The notes under the pieces: model-generated
What the model saw: only the letters and a program-made list of their open reading frames with translations
Told to the model about the DNA's origin: nothing
Databases searched by the model: none
Shown here: positions 8,887 to 16,767 of the stretch, piece after piece
How positions within the stretch are numbered: position 1 is the first letter of the stretch
Layout of the letters: each line of letters opens with the position of its first letter
Source: Dyadobacter sp. UC 10
GTDB taxonomy: Bacteria; Bacteroidota; Bacteroidia; Cytophagales; Spirosomataceae
Length of the DNA: 64,000 nucleotides
Assembly: GCF_008369915.1 (NCBI RefSeq)
Contig: NZ_VSRN01000001.1
Span: forward strand, 4,274,501-4,338,500
Direction: 5' to 3'
Made by a program: the position numbers and the translations under genes

Positions 8887-10347
8887 TCATTTGCCGGCAT
8901 CAGCGAGCGCTTTTTCGATTTTGGCAGCGATTCCCTGGCTCGGCCTGTCCGCAAAATTTTCGATGACTTTTCCGTCTGCCCCGATCAGTACATAATGCGG
9001 ATAAGCACTGATCCTATATTTCCCACGCAATGTTTTCGTCCAGGCGGGATTTGAATAAAGGTCAATCGTTTTTAATCCAAACCTCTTGGACGTTGCTTTC
9101 CATTTGGGCAACTGCTGGTCGTCTGCCGCTCCCGGAGTTCCTGTACAGATACTGATGATTTTAACAGGCTTGTCTTTAAACTGCTCGACAAGCTTGTTTT
9201 CGTAAGGGAATTCCTTGATACAAGCCCCGCAGCTCGTGAACCAGAAACTCAGATACACGACCTGGCCTTTGTATTCATTTAGCGAAACCAGTGAATCGTT
9301 CGAATCCACCAATGCAAAATTGGGCGCCTTGTCGCCGGTTTTCAGCAACTTGATGTTAGCTGCGGCACGGCTTCTGATGTAGTTGACCAGGTATTGATAT
9401 TCACCGGGAAACTGTTTGCTGAATTTCGTTTCCACCCAGTTCGGGTTATCCACAGAGCCGCTCAGCTCCCATATTTCCACAAATGAACCAAGTTTTTCAC
9501 CTAATTCCTGTCTGGCATACTGACCAAAGCCTCCCAGCGAAATCTTCTGTTTTGAATGCCGCATCTGCGAAAAAATTTCTTCTCGCAGAAATCGCAGGTA
9601 TTCGTAATCGTACATGGAGGCTTCATTTTTTACTTTGATTCTTTTCCTGAAATCATAATAGGAATCGGGGATTACCTGGTTTTTCTTCTGATACCCAGTC
9701 TGGTACCAAACCATATACACACGAAGCCACGCGTCTGCGTAATTCAGCGCATTAGTTTCATAAGTCTTGAACCAGTCGGGCAAAGTGTGGTTCTTCTGAT
9801 ATTTAGACCAGAATTGTTCGTATTTCTGATAAGTCGAATCCATCATTTTCTTGAACGGTGCAAGGTTTGCTACGCTCATTCCTTCGTTCATGCAAGCTTG
9901 AAGCGGGTCGTTCATGACCCTGGTCTTCGCCTGATAATACTGCTGGACTTCCTTATTTTTCCCTTCAAACGCAACAAGTGGTCTTTGCTGATTATCTGAT
10001 GATTTGCTCATAACCAGAATATTGACCGTATCACCGGGCTCACCTACAAGCTCATAACTGGAATCTGCAATGTAAACCGTGGATTTTCCCAATGTTCTGA
10101 ACGGACTTCTCAGAAAGATTTCGCTTCTGTCAGGGGTCAGCGAATCTGTGAAATGATTTACATCTGATTTCGGGAAGCTATGATAGGTATGCAAGCTCAC
10201 CGGGACGATTTCAGGTTGGGGTGCAGACGTGATATGTACAGTGAGCACACCGTCCAGATCCAGTTTTCTGGAAATTTGATCCTCGCTCTGCGCGAAAGAA
10301 CTACTTAAACCTGAAATTAGAATGAAAGCAGTCAGTAGTGTCTTCAT
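8887..10347 (-). CDS. TlpA-family thioredoxin-fold protein, exported
   Basis: A 486-residue secreted protein with signal peptide MKTLLTAFILISGLSSSFAQ. A long helical N-terminal region of no recognised family (about residues 30-330) precedes a C-terminal thioredoxin-like domain with the redox pair Cys373-Gly-Ala-Cys376 in SCGACIKEFPYE and a cis-Pro region ISAYPHYVLIG. Domain order matches the DUF4369/TlpA-type disulfide oxidoreductases abundant in Bacteroidota, which reduce periplasmic disulfides. The active site is CGAC rather than the CGPC of the two relatives at 52-55 kb. It stands alone, with an AT-rich promoter region upstream. Confidence 0.85.
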   Translation of the reverse strand: MKTLLTAFILISGLSSSFAQSEDQISRKLDLDGVLTVHITSAPQPEIVPVSLHTYHSFPKSDVNHFTDSLTPDRSEIFLRSPFRTLGKSTVYIADSSYELVGEPGDTVNILVMSKSSDNQQRPLVAFEGKNKEVQQYYQAKTRVMNDPLQACMNEGMSVANLAPFKKMMDSTYQKYEQFWSKYQKNHTLPDWFKTYETNALNYADAWLRVYMVWYQTGYQKKNQVIPDSYYDFRKRIKVKNEASMYDYEYLRFLREEIFSQMRHSKQKISLGGFGQYARQELGEKLGSFVEIWELSGSVDNPNWVETKFSKQFPGEYQYLVNYIRSRAAANIKLLKTGDKAPNFALVDSNDSLVSLNEYKGQVVYLSFWFTSCGACIKEFPYENKLVEQFKDKPVKIISICTGTPGAADDQQLPKWKATSKRFGLKTIDLYSNPAWTKTLRGKYRISAYPHYVLIGADGKVIENFADRPSQGIAAKIEKALADAGK

Positions 10348-10351
10348 TTCA

Positions 10352-10406
10352 ATTATATATTAAATTAAATTATATAATCTCAAATGTAAACTATATATTA
10401 AATTAT
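10352..10406. repeat. AT-rich direct and inverted repeats upstream of tlpA-like gene
   Basis: The element TATATATTAAATTA occurs twice, near 10354 and near 10391, about 38 bp apart. The first copy is also the left part of an imperfect palindrome (ATTATATA, then an 11-base spacer, then TATAAT). The region is just upstream of the minus-strand secreted thioredoxin gene and probably contains its promoter. Any regulator binding the repeats is unknown. Confidence 0.4.
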
Positions 10407-10449
10407 TCCGACGTTATTGGATTATTTTTTGTGAACTGCTAGTGACAAG

Positions 10450-10905
10450 CTACGCTCTGGAATTGCTGGCGCCATAAGGTGGAAAGTCATCAAGAAAGTC
10501 GATCTGGCCGTTGACTGCCTTAAAACAGTAGTGGCTCATTCCATTGGTAACTGCCAGGTATTGAGGTTGTAATGTGAAGTTGTACCGGCTGATCTGCGCA
10601 AACGTAGCCTCGGTAATGGGTACGAAAGGGGCTTTGCATTCGATGAGTAAAAATGGCAGCGAATTGGACGATAAAACCATAATATCACTCCTTTTGGCAA
10701 GGGTATTATATTGTAAACCAGTCTCGATCGCAAAGAGGGATTTCGGATAACCATAGTGGGAAATCAGCAAATGAATAAAATGCTGGCGAACCCATTCCTC
10801 GGGGGTGAGGGATACGAATTTCCTTCGTATAATGTCGAAAATATGCGGTTTCCCGTTAACCTGCTTAACTTTATAAGCAAATTCGGGAAGGTTCAAAGAT
10901 TCCAT
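10450..10905 (-). CDS. HsdR N-terminal-domain protein (PD-(D/E)XK-like)
   Basis: A 151-residue stand-alone protein resembling the N-terminal nuclease domain of type I restriction R subunits. The nuclease core is visible as SDIMVL (Asp) followed by FLLIECKAP (Glu-Cys-Lys), the D...ExK pattern of the PD-(D/E)XK fold. The ATG at 10905 begins the domain (MESLNLPEF). The same frame stays open far upstream, but that part is antisense to the AMP nucleosidase gene and is not credible protein. No methylase or specificity subunit is near, so this is not a restriction system; it is a small conserved single gene of unclear role, divergent from amn with a 51-bp gap. Confidence 0.8.
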   Translation of the reverse strand: MESLNLPEFAYKVKQVNGKPHIFDIIRRKFVSLTPEEWVRQHFIHLLISHYGYPKSLFAIETGLQYNTLAKRSDIMVLSSNSLPFLLIECKAPFVPITEATFAQISRYNFTLQPQYLAVTNGMSHYCFKAVNGQIDFLDDFPPYGASNSRA

Positions 10906-10956
10906 AGAACGAAGATACGCATCGCAACAAACCTGGCCAATTAACGCATTGACTTC

Positions 10957-11730
10957 ATGAATACTAAAGAGCAGATAGTGGAAAACTGGCTCCCGCGTTA
11001 CACGGGCACGCCGGTCGGGGAGTTTGGTAATTATATTCTTCTCACCAACTTCGGTAACTATGTGAGCATGTTTGCCGAGAAGTTCAATGTGCCGGTAAGA
11101 GGCCAGGGGAGGGCTATGCAAACTGCTACATACAAGGATATTACCATTATCAACTTCGGAATGGGAAGCCCGATGGCGGCGACGGTGATGGATTTGCTGT
11201 CGGCGATTAACCCGAAGGCCGTTTTGTTTCTGGGTAAATGCGGCGGACTCAAAAAAACACAGATCGGCGACCTGATCCTGCCTATAGCTGCGATCCGGGG
11301 CGAAGGTACCAGCGACGATTATATGCCGCCGGAAATACCTGCATTGCCATCTTTCCGCCTGCAAAGTACCGTTTCGGCCAGCATTAAAAAGGCAAAAATG
11401 GACTATTGGACAGGGACTGTTTATACGACGAATCGCAGGATCTGGGAGCACGACGATGAATTTAAAGAATACCTGCGCGCAATCCGTGCGATGGCAATCG
11501 ATATGGAGACAGCGACCATTTTTATAGTCGGTTTCGCCAATTCAATCCCGCACGGGGCATTGCTGCTCGTGTCGGATAATCCGCTGGTCCCGGAGGGTGT
11601 GAAAACGGAAGAGAGTGATCAGAAAGTCACCACGAATTTTGTCAAAAAGCATTTGGAAATCGGCATCGAATCGCTGACAGAGCTTGCCCGTTCAGGGGAG
11701 TCTGTCAAGCATTTGCGTTTTGAGAATTAG
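10957..11730 (+). CDS. amn: AMP nucleosidase (short form)
   Basis: Hydrolyses AMP to adenine and ribose 5-phosphate; cytoplasmic purine salvage/energy-charge control. The 257-residue protein has the nucleoside phosphorylase fold: NFGMGSPMAATVM, LFLGKCGGLKKTQIGDLILP for base and phosphate recognition, and AIDMETATIF with the catalytic/ribose-binding Met-Glu. This is the short Bacteroidota form without the N-terminal regulatory domain of the enterobacterial enzyme. It runs in the same direction as the globin gene 69 bp downstream. Confidence 0.9.
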   Translation: MNTKEQIVENWLPRYTGTPVGEFGNYILLTNFGNYVSMFAEKFNVPVRGQGRAMQTATYKDITIINFGMGSPMAATVMDLLSAINPKAVLFLGKCGGLKKTQIGDLILPIAAIRGEGTSDDYMPPEIPALPSFRLQSTVSASIKKAKMDYWTGTVYTTNRRIWEHDDEFKEYLRAIRAMAIDMETATIFIVGFANSIPHGALLLVSDNPLVPEGVKTEESDQKVTTNFVKKHLEIGIESLTELARSGESVKHLRFEN

Positions 11731-11799
11731 TTTATCACAATTATCAGTAAAAGCAGCTTGCAATTTTTTGTAAAATGGAGAGGCAAGGTGCACATTGAA

Positions 11800-12177
11800 A
11801 TGGAGAATCAATCATTATATGAGCGGATAGGTGGCGACGAGGCGCTCCGGATGCTGACTGACAATTTTTACGATCTCGTATTCAGCCACGAGCTGATTTC
11901 ACGCCTTTTCAAAACGGACAAAGATCTGATTAAGGAGAAGCAAAGGTTGTTTTTAACACAATTTCTGGGAGGTCCCCAGTTGTATTCGGACGTATATGGT
12001 CACCCGATGATGCGCGCCCGCCACATGCCTCATACAATTACCGAAGACGATGCAGTTGCCTGGTTGCAATGCATGTCGGAAGCAGTTGGAAAGCTTCCGA
12101 TCAGCAACGAACTCAAAGACGAGCTTTTCAACAGGTTTCCGAGGACTGCGTTTTTTATGGTGAATACGGAGGGGTAA
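11800..12177 (+). CDS. Truncated hemoglobin (group II-like)
   Basis: A 125-residue heme-binding globin with the 2-over-2 fold. Diagnostic segments are the N-terminal LYERIGG, FLGGPQLY, and HPMMRARHMPHTI, with a histidine in the F-helix region as candidate proximal ligand. Such proteins bind O2 or NO and protect against nitrosative stress; the biological role here is unknown. The ATG at 11800 is preferred to an upstream TTG at 11758 because the family starts with this sequence. Located between amn and the HigBA module. Confidence 0.85.
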   Translation: MENQSLYERIGGDEALRMLTDNFYDLVFSHELISRLFKTDKDLIKEKQRLFLTQFLGGPQLYSDVYGHPMMRARHMPHTITEDDAVAWLQCMSEAVGKLPISNELKDELFNRFPRTAFFMVNTEG

Positions 12178-12217
12178 AATTTAATGTGACTTTTTTTGAA
12201 AGCAAGCGTCTAAATAG

Positions 12218-12236
12218 AGTTCTCAATTTGGGAACT
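12218..12236. promoter_or_regulatory. Inverted repeat upstream of higB (antitoxin operator candidate)
   Basis: AGTTCTC (12218-12224) and GGGAACT (12230-12236) form a nearly perfect 7-bp inverted repeat with a 5-base spacer, 27 bp before the toxin ATG. A TAnnTTTG-type -7 element (TATTTTTG, 12242-12249) lies just downstream. HigA antitoxins usually repress their operon by binding such repeats, so this is the likely autoregulatory site; binding is inferred. Confidence 0.5.
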
Positions 12237-12263
12237 TTTGTTATTTTTGACCATGCACATTTC

Positions 12264-12560
12264 ATGAAAAGGATTTTTGCTAAAAGTACGTTGGTTCAGT
12301 ATTGGCAAATTCATCCAGAAACGGAACAATACCTGAAAATCTGGTTTGACACAATAATTAAAAATGATTTTAAGTCACCAGCTGAGATTAAAATTGCTTT
12401 CGGAACTGCCAGCATTTTAAAAAATGGGAGGATTGTATTTAATATCAAAGGTAATTCTCACAGGCTGGTAGCACATTTTAATTTTAGTAAACAGCTCGTT
12501 TACATTCGTTTCATTGGCACGCACAAGGAATACGACAGGATTAATGCAAATACGATTTGA
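12264..12560 (+). CDS. higB: HigB-type toxin (RelE superfamily mRNA interferase)
   Basis: A 98-residue toxin that, in characterised relatives, cleaves mRNA on the ribosome. Features of the family are QYWQIHPETEQYLKIWF at residues 12-28, the basic strand GRIVFNIKGNSHRLV, and the C-terminal IRFIGTHKEYDRI. The frame is open upstream for 65 more codons, but those overlap the globin gene; the ATG at 12264 gives the right family length. The antitoxin starts 3 bp after the stop, in the reversed toxin-first order typical of higBA. Confidence 0.88.
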   Translation: MKRIFAKSTLVQYWQIHPETEQYLKIWFDTIIKNDFKSPAEIKIAFGTASILKNGRIVFNIKGNSHRLVAHFNFSKQLVYIRFIGTHKEYDRINANTI

Positions 12561-12563
12561 AAC

Positions 12564-12929
12564 ATGCTTAAACTGATTAAAACAGAAGAAGAATATCGCA
12601 CCGCCCTGAAGCGGCTTGGCGAACTTTTTAATGCACCTGCTGGGACACCGGAAAGCGATGAGTGTGACGTGCTTGCATTGCTTGTCGGGGCTTATGAAGA
12701 TGAGCATTATCCGATTGGAGAGCCGGATCCTATTGAAACAATTAAAATCCGGATGGAAGAAATGCAGTTGAAGCAGATCGATCTGGCAGAGGCGGTAGGC
12801 GGGAAAAGCCGGGTGTCGGAAGTATTAAACAAGAAGCGCAAATTAACAGTTGAAATGATCAGGAATCTTTCGGTGTTGCTTCATGTATCGGTAAACAGCC
12901 TCATCGCCGATTATCAATTAACCCGCTAA
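12564..12929 (+). CDS. higA: HigA-type antitoxin with XRE helix-turn-helix
   Basis: A 121-residue antitoxin. The N-terminal half (residues 1-60) is the toxin-contacting acidic helical region; the C-terminal half is an XRE-type HTH around MQLKQIDLAEAVGGKSRVSEVLNKKR followed by LTVEMIRNLS. It should neutralise the toxin encoded 3 bp upstream and repress the operon. No sign of degradation in either gene, so the module looks intact. Confidence 0.9.
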   Translation: MLKLIKTEEEYRTALKRLGELFNAPAGTPESDECDVLALLVGAYEDEHYPIGEPDPIETIKIRMEEMQLKQIDLAEAVGGKSRVSEVLNKKRKLTVEMIRNLSVLLHVSVNSLIADYQLTR

Positions 12930-12965
12930 ACTTTCTGCACCGGCGCGGGCAAAACAAGAAAATAT

Positions 12966-12973
12966 TACCTTTG
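12966..12973 (+). promoter_or_regulatory. TAnnTTTG -7 element before cca, very close to ATG
   Basis: TACCTTTG matches the Bacteroidota -7 consensus TAnnTTTG and ends only 4 bp before the ATG of the CCA-adding enzyme. If it is used, transcription would start at or next to the start codon and the mRNA would be leaderless or nearly so. No clear TTG -33 box was found at the expected distance. Confidence 0.4.
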
Positions 12974-12977
12974 CCGC

Positions 12978-14393
12978 ATGAATTTCAAAGAGCAATTATC
13001 CGGCTACCCGATATTGGAGATTGTGGCGAAGGCTGCGGCAGAGCTGAATGTAGAAGCATATGTGATCGGCGGGTTTGTGAGGGACCTGATACTCAAAAGA
13101 GATAGCAAGGATATTGACATCGTTTCCATCGGCAGCGGCATCGAATTGGCTGAACTCGTGGCCAGTCAGCTCGGGCCGGATGTTTTTGTGAGCATTTACA
13201 AAAGTTTCGGAACAGCACAGATCCGGCAGGGCGATCTGGAAATCGAGTTTGTAGGAGCCCGGAAAGAGTCCTACCGTGCCGACTCACGCAAACCGGCAGT
13301 GGAAGACGGAACATTGGCCGACGACCAGAACAGGCGCGATTTTACGATTAATGCCATGGGGATCAGCCTGAAAAAAGGCATTTTTGGCGATCTGATCGAT
13401 CCGTTTGACGGAGTAAAAGATCTCAAAAAGAAGATTATCCGCACCCCGCTTGCGCCTGATATCACGTTTTCCGATGATCCGCTGCGTATGATGCGCGCGA
13501 TCCGTTTTGCCAGTCAGTTGAATTTTGATATCGAAGCGGATACTTTCGACGCGATCGTCAAAATGAAAGATCGTATTTCCATCGTTTCTGCCGAGCGGAT
13601 TTCTGATGAATTGAACAAGATTATTCTTTCAAAAACACCTTCCTACGGTTTCAAACTACTATTTCACTCGGGATTACTGGCCATTATATTTCCTGAAATG
13701 ATCGAGCTGCAAGGTGTGGAAAACATTGAAGGAAAGGGACATAAGGATAATTTTTACCACACATTACAGGTGCTCGACAATGTATCGCAGCATACTGAGG
13801 ACCTCTGGCTCCGGTGGGCGGCGATCCTGCACGATATTGCCAAACCGGCTACCAAGAAATTCGATAAAAAGATCGGCTGGTCATTTCATAACCACGAAGA
13901 AGTGGGCGCAAGGATGGTTCCGGTTATTTTCAGACGGATGAAACTGCCGTTGAATGAAAAAATGCGGTTTGTCAAAAAGCTCGTGCGGCTGCATTTGCGC
14001 CCGATCGTTCTGTCCAAAGAAGATATTACCGACTCGGCGATGCGACGCCTGCTGGTGGAGGCAGGTGAGGATATTGAGGCGCTGATGAAACTTTGCCGCG
14101 CCGACATTACTTCCAAAAATCCGGAAAAGGTCAAAAAGTATATCAGCAATTTTGACCTGGTCGAGCAAAAGCTGAAAGACCTGGAAGAACGCGACAAGCT
14201 GCGCAACTTTCAGCCGGTGATCACGGGAGAGATGATTATGCAGACCTTCGGCCTGAAACCCGCGAAGGAAGTTGGGGTCATCAAGGAAATTGTCCGTGAA
14301 GCAATCCTGGAAGGTATCATACCTAATGAATACGAAGCGGCTTTCGCCTTCATGGTTGAAGAAGGAAGAAAAATGGGTTTTTCAGTGCAGTGA
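12978..14393 (+). CDS. cca: CCA tRNA nucleotidyltransferase with HD domain
   Basis: Adds or repairs the 3'-CCA end of tRNAs. The 471-residue protein has the class II poly(A) polymerase/CCA head: GGFVRDLIL (residues 31-39) and the metal-binding KDIDIV with Asp45 and Asp47, then RRDFTINAMG and the ERISDEL neck. An HD phosphohydrolase-type domain follows, with ILHDIAKP (His285-Asp286). The head plus HD arrangement is standard for Bacteroidota. It follows HigA by 48 bp but has its own probable promoter element. Confidence 0.93.
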   Translation: MNFKEQLSGYPILEIVAKAAAELNVEAYVIGGFVRDLILKRDSKDIDIVSIGSGIELAELVASQLGPDVFVSIYKSFGTAQIRQGDLEIEFVGARKESYRADSRKPAVEDGTLADDQNRRDFTINAMGISLKKGIFGDLIDPFDGVKDLKKKIIRTPLAPDITFSDDPLRMMRAIRFASQLNFDIEADTFDAIVKMKDRISIVSAERISDELNKIILSKTPSYGFKLLFHSGLLAIIFPEMIELQGVENIEGKGHKDNFYHTLQVLDNVSQHTEDLWLRWAAILHDIAKPATKKFDKKIGWSFHNHEEVGARMVPVIFRRMKLPLNEKMRFVKKLVRLHLRPIVLSKEDITDSAMRRLLVEAGEDIEALMKLCRADITSKNPEKVKKYISNFDLVEQKLKDLEERDKLRNFQPVITGEMIMQTFGLKPAKEVGVIKEIVREAILEGIIPNEYEAAFAFMVEEGRKMGFSVQ

Positions 14394-14468
14394 CCCGGCA
14401 TACAATTTTATAGGATAAGGCGCATATTTGTAATTTTACCAAAAACATCTTCTCTTTTCACCAATTCA

Positions 14469-14666
14469 ATGGAAAACACTCCGTTCAAGCGTTTTTTTGG
14501 CGCGCTTCTGACGATCCTCGGCATTTCGGTATTGCTTTTTGCGTGCATCGCATTCCTGTCTGACAAACCGGTACTCGGATTGACCGTTTCCAAGTGGGAA
14601 TCGATCGTGCCTTTTCTGGTTGGTACCGTATTTCTGCTTACCGGAGTGAATCTGGTCAAAGGTTAG
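14469..14666 (+). CDS. Small hypothetical membrane protein
   Basis: A 65-residue protein with two hydrophobic helices (about residues 9-30 and 46-63) and little else. No family recognised. It starts 75 bp after cca in the same direction and its last 11 bp overlap the convergent DUF2851 gene end. The membrane-helix pattern is convincing enough to call it, but expression is unproven. Confidence 0.55.
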   Translation: MENTPFKRFFGALLTILGISVLLFACIAFLSDKPVLGLTVSKWESIVPFLVGTVFLLTGVNLVKG

Positions 14667-15942
14667 CCGAGCGTACCAATCCGGCGCCTACTGTGCATTC
14701 AAGGCATTTTTTTGGCAGGCAATAGTTATTATACCACTCGATAAGCGCCTGCGAGTCGGCTGAGGTTTTTACCCGCATTCCAAGTGTCGCCCATTCTCTT
14801 GTGATCCGGTTGTTTTCGGAAGGAATCTGAGACAACCAGTATACGGCTTTATCCAGGAGCTCCGGCTGGCGGCGTTGTTTGGCATATGCCACTAAAACAG
14901 GCACTATTCCGTTGATAATCAGTGATGAGCCGGCATCTTTTCCCATGGATGGTACCGGCGTGGCTGCTTTTTTATCAAACACATAGTGGCGGACCCAGTA
15001 TTCCGACTGGCTGAGCTGAAACAATTCCTGCATTCTTTCAAACGAATTAACAGAAATAATGGTCGAGAAAAGGTTGCTTTCAAAGCTAAGTAACCGGGCG
15101 AGTTGCGCTAATCGGATAGTAGGGAACCCTGCCGGACGGAGCTTCGCGAATTTCCATTCGTGAGACTGCATTTGCTTGTCGGCCAGGTTGTACTTGGTGC
15201 TCAGAAACCGGAACTCTTTTTGTAATGCCCGCACATATAAATCATCCGATTTTTCGGGAATCAGGCCGGCGCACCCCAGTAAAACTGCTTCGATATAAAG
15301 CAGCCTGTCCCGGTGTTTATGAATGATTTTCAACGGTACAATCTGGGTAAGCCTTAGAAAAGCGGGATCGTTGAGTTTAAAGCCAAAATGCATTCCCAGC
15401 CACTGATAAGCCGTTTCTTCCCAATCGTTGCGGTTTTTTTCCAGGAGCTCGATAACCGCAGATGCCTTTCTTTGCAGGCGTTCCAGCAGCACACGGTCCA
15501 GCATTGCATACTTATGGATCTCGTGCACCTCACGAAACATCGACGCACAGGGAATGGCGTCATCGAGGTCCTGCAACAATGCATACCTTTCCAGGATGCT
15601 GCTTTTCACGAGTCCTTTGAGCGATAACGTTGGAATTAATGTGCCATCCTGCCTGAGCACGGGCTTATCATTTTCCCAAACCAGGTGCAGGATCACGCTT
15701 TCATAAGCCAGATTAGTTTCGTGGGTGTGAACAAACCAGTCGGAAGAGCGCACATGGATTTCAATATTCCCGTACCAATGCACATCGTCGATCACCACAC
15801 AGGCTTCCAGAAAATCTGGGCCGGCGTTGGTATTTTTGTGACCGGTCCGGATCACGGAAATACACTTCTGATCGTCTGTGAGGAGATTTGCGCTCTCAAA
15901 GTATTGAAACCGCCAGACAAAACTCAGGATTTCTTCATTCAT
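14656..15942 (-). CDS. DUF2851 family protein
   Basis: A 428-residue cytoplasmic protein of a conserved Bacteroidota family without established function. Typical segments are NEEILSFVWRFQYF at the N-terminus, NAGPDFLEACVVIDD, and WYGNIEIHVRSSDW, which resemble a nuclease-like core, then a C-terminal cysteine pair (CLPKKCLECTVG). The ATG at 15942 (or 15945) matches the family start; the frame continues upstream for 69 codons into the divergently transcribed transglycosylase region and that part is rejected. Convergent with the small membrane gene, overlapping it by 11 bp. Confidence 0.85.
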   Translation of the reverse strand: MNEEILSFVWRFQYFESANLLTDDQKCISVIRTGHKNTNAGPDFLEACVVIDDVHWYGNIEIHVRSSDWFVHTHETNLAYESVILHLVWENDKPVLRQDGTLIPTLSLKGLVKSSILERYALLQDLDDAIPCASMFREVHEIHKYAMLDRVLLERLQRKASAVIELLEKNRNDWEETAYQWLGMHFGFKLNDPAFLRLTQIVPLKIIHKHRDRLLYIEAVLLGCAGLIPEKSDDLYVRALQKEFRFLSTKYNLADKQMQSHEWKFAKLRPAGFPTIRLAQLARLLSFESNLFSTIISVNSFERMQELFQLSQSEYWVRHYVFDKKAATPVPSMGKDAGSSLIINGIVPVLVAYAKQRRQPELLDKAVYWLSQIPSENNRITREWATLGMRVKTSADSQALIEWYNNYCLPKKCLECTVGAGLVRSANL

Positions 15943-16060
15943 CATAGTAAAGGACAGATACGGGTGATTCGCTAAATATTGGTTTTGATTTCTTTGTCTA
16001 AACCTGATTAGTTTCTGTTCTTTGTACGCTGTTTTTGTCCTTTGGTCTCGTTTTCTTGAA

Positions 16061-16759
16061 GTGAAAAGTTCTTTTGTCCGCCGTCTGCGATTTATTGCGC
16101 TAAGATTACTGCTCCTGTTTTTTGGAATATCAATTATTTGGGTGGTCATTCTCAGGTTCTTACCGGTCTGGGTAACACCCTATATGCTTTCCAGGAAGAT
16201 TGAAGCGTTCAAAGAAGACAAAGACACCGAGCTTTTTCACGATTGGGAATCCTACGAGAATATTTCGAAAGAAGCGGCTTTGGCAGTAGTTGCTTCGGAG
16301 GATCAGAACTTTCCAAAGCACTGGGGTTTCGATTTTGACCAGATCTATAATGCGGTCACCGAAAAGCGGAAACGTGCGCGGGGGGCAAGTACTATTTCTC
16401 AGCAGGTAGCCAAGAACGTTTTTCTTTGGCACGGGAGAAGCTATTTCCGAAAAGGACTTGAAGTATATTTTACTGTGTTGATCGAGTTGATCTGGGACAA
16501 AGAACGGATTCTGGAAGTATATCTCAATGTAGCCGAAATGGGAGAAATGACCTTCGGTGTGGAAGCGGCTTCGCTGCGCTATTACAATAAATCAGCAAAA
16601 AAACTGACAAGGTATGAGGCCGCGCGCATTGCAGCGGTTTTGCCTAACCCCATCCGGTTCTCAATCAGAAATCCGTCAAACTATGTTAATAAGCGTACAG
16701 GCCAGATTGTGAGACAAATGAAGTACCTGGGAGGACAGAAATATCTGGACAACCTGTAA
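16061..16759 (+). CDS. mtgA: Monofunctional biosynthetic peptidoglycan transglycosylase
   Basis: GT51 enzyme that polymerises lipid II into glycan strands at the outer face of the inner membrane. One N-terminal anchor helix (about residues 9-30) precedes the catalytic domain with ASEDQNFPKHWGFD containing the catalytic Glu, RGASTISQQVAKN, and ERILEVYLNVAEMG. No ATG exists before the anchor: the frame offers a GTG at 16061, chosen here, or a TTG at 16022. No transpeptidase domain follows, so it is the monofunctional form. Divergent from the DUF2851 gene. Confidence 0.9.
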   Translation: MKSSFVRRLRFIALRLLLLFFGISIIWVVILRFLPVWVTPYMLSRKIEAFKEDKDTELFHDWESYENISKEAALAVVASEDQNFPKHWGFDFDQIYNAVTEKRKRARGASTISQQVAKNVFLWHGRSYFRKGLEVYFTVLIELIWDKERILEVYLNVAEMGEMTFGVEAASLRYYNKSAKKLTRYEAARIAAVLPNPIRFSIRNPSNYVNKRTGQIVRQMKYLGGQKYLDNL

Positions 16760-16767
16760 ATTCTATT

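Noticed and set aside
10906..11451. Long upstream extension of the HsdR_N frame on the minus strand
   Set aside because: It is antisense to the well-supported AMP nucleosidase gene and has no domain; the family starts at the ATG at 10905.
15943..16149. N-terminal extension of the DUF2851 frame
   Set aside because: Overlaps the start region of mtgA on the other strand and has a basic, non-family composition; the family start MNEEIL is at 15942.
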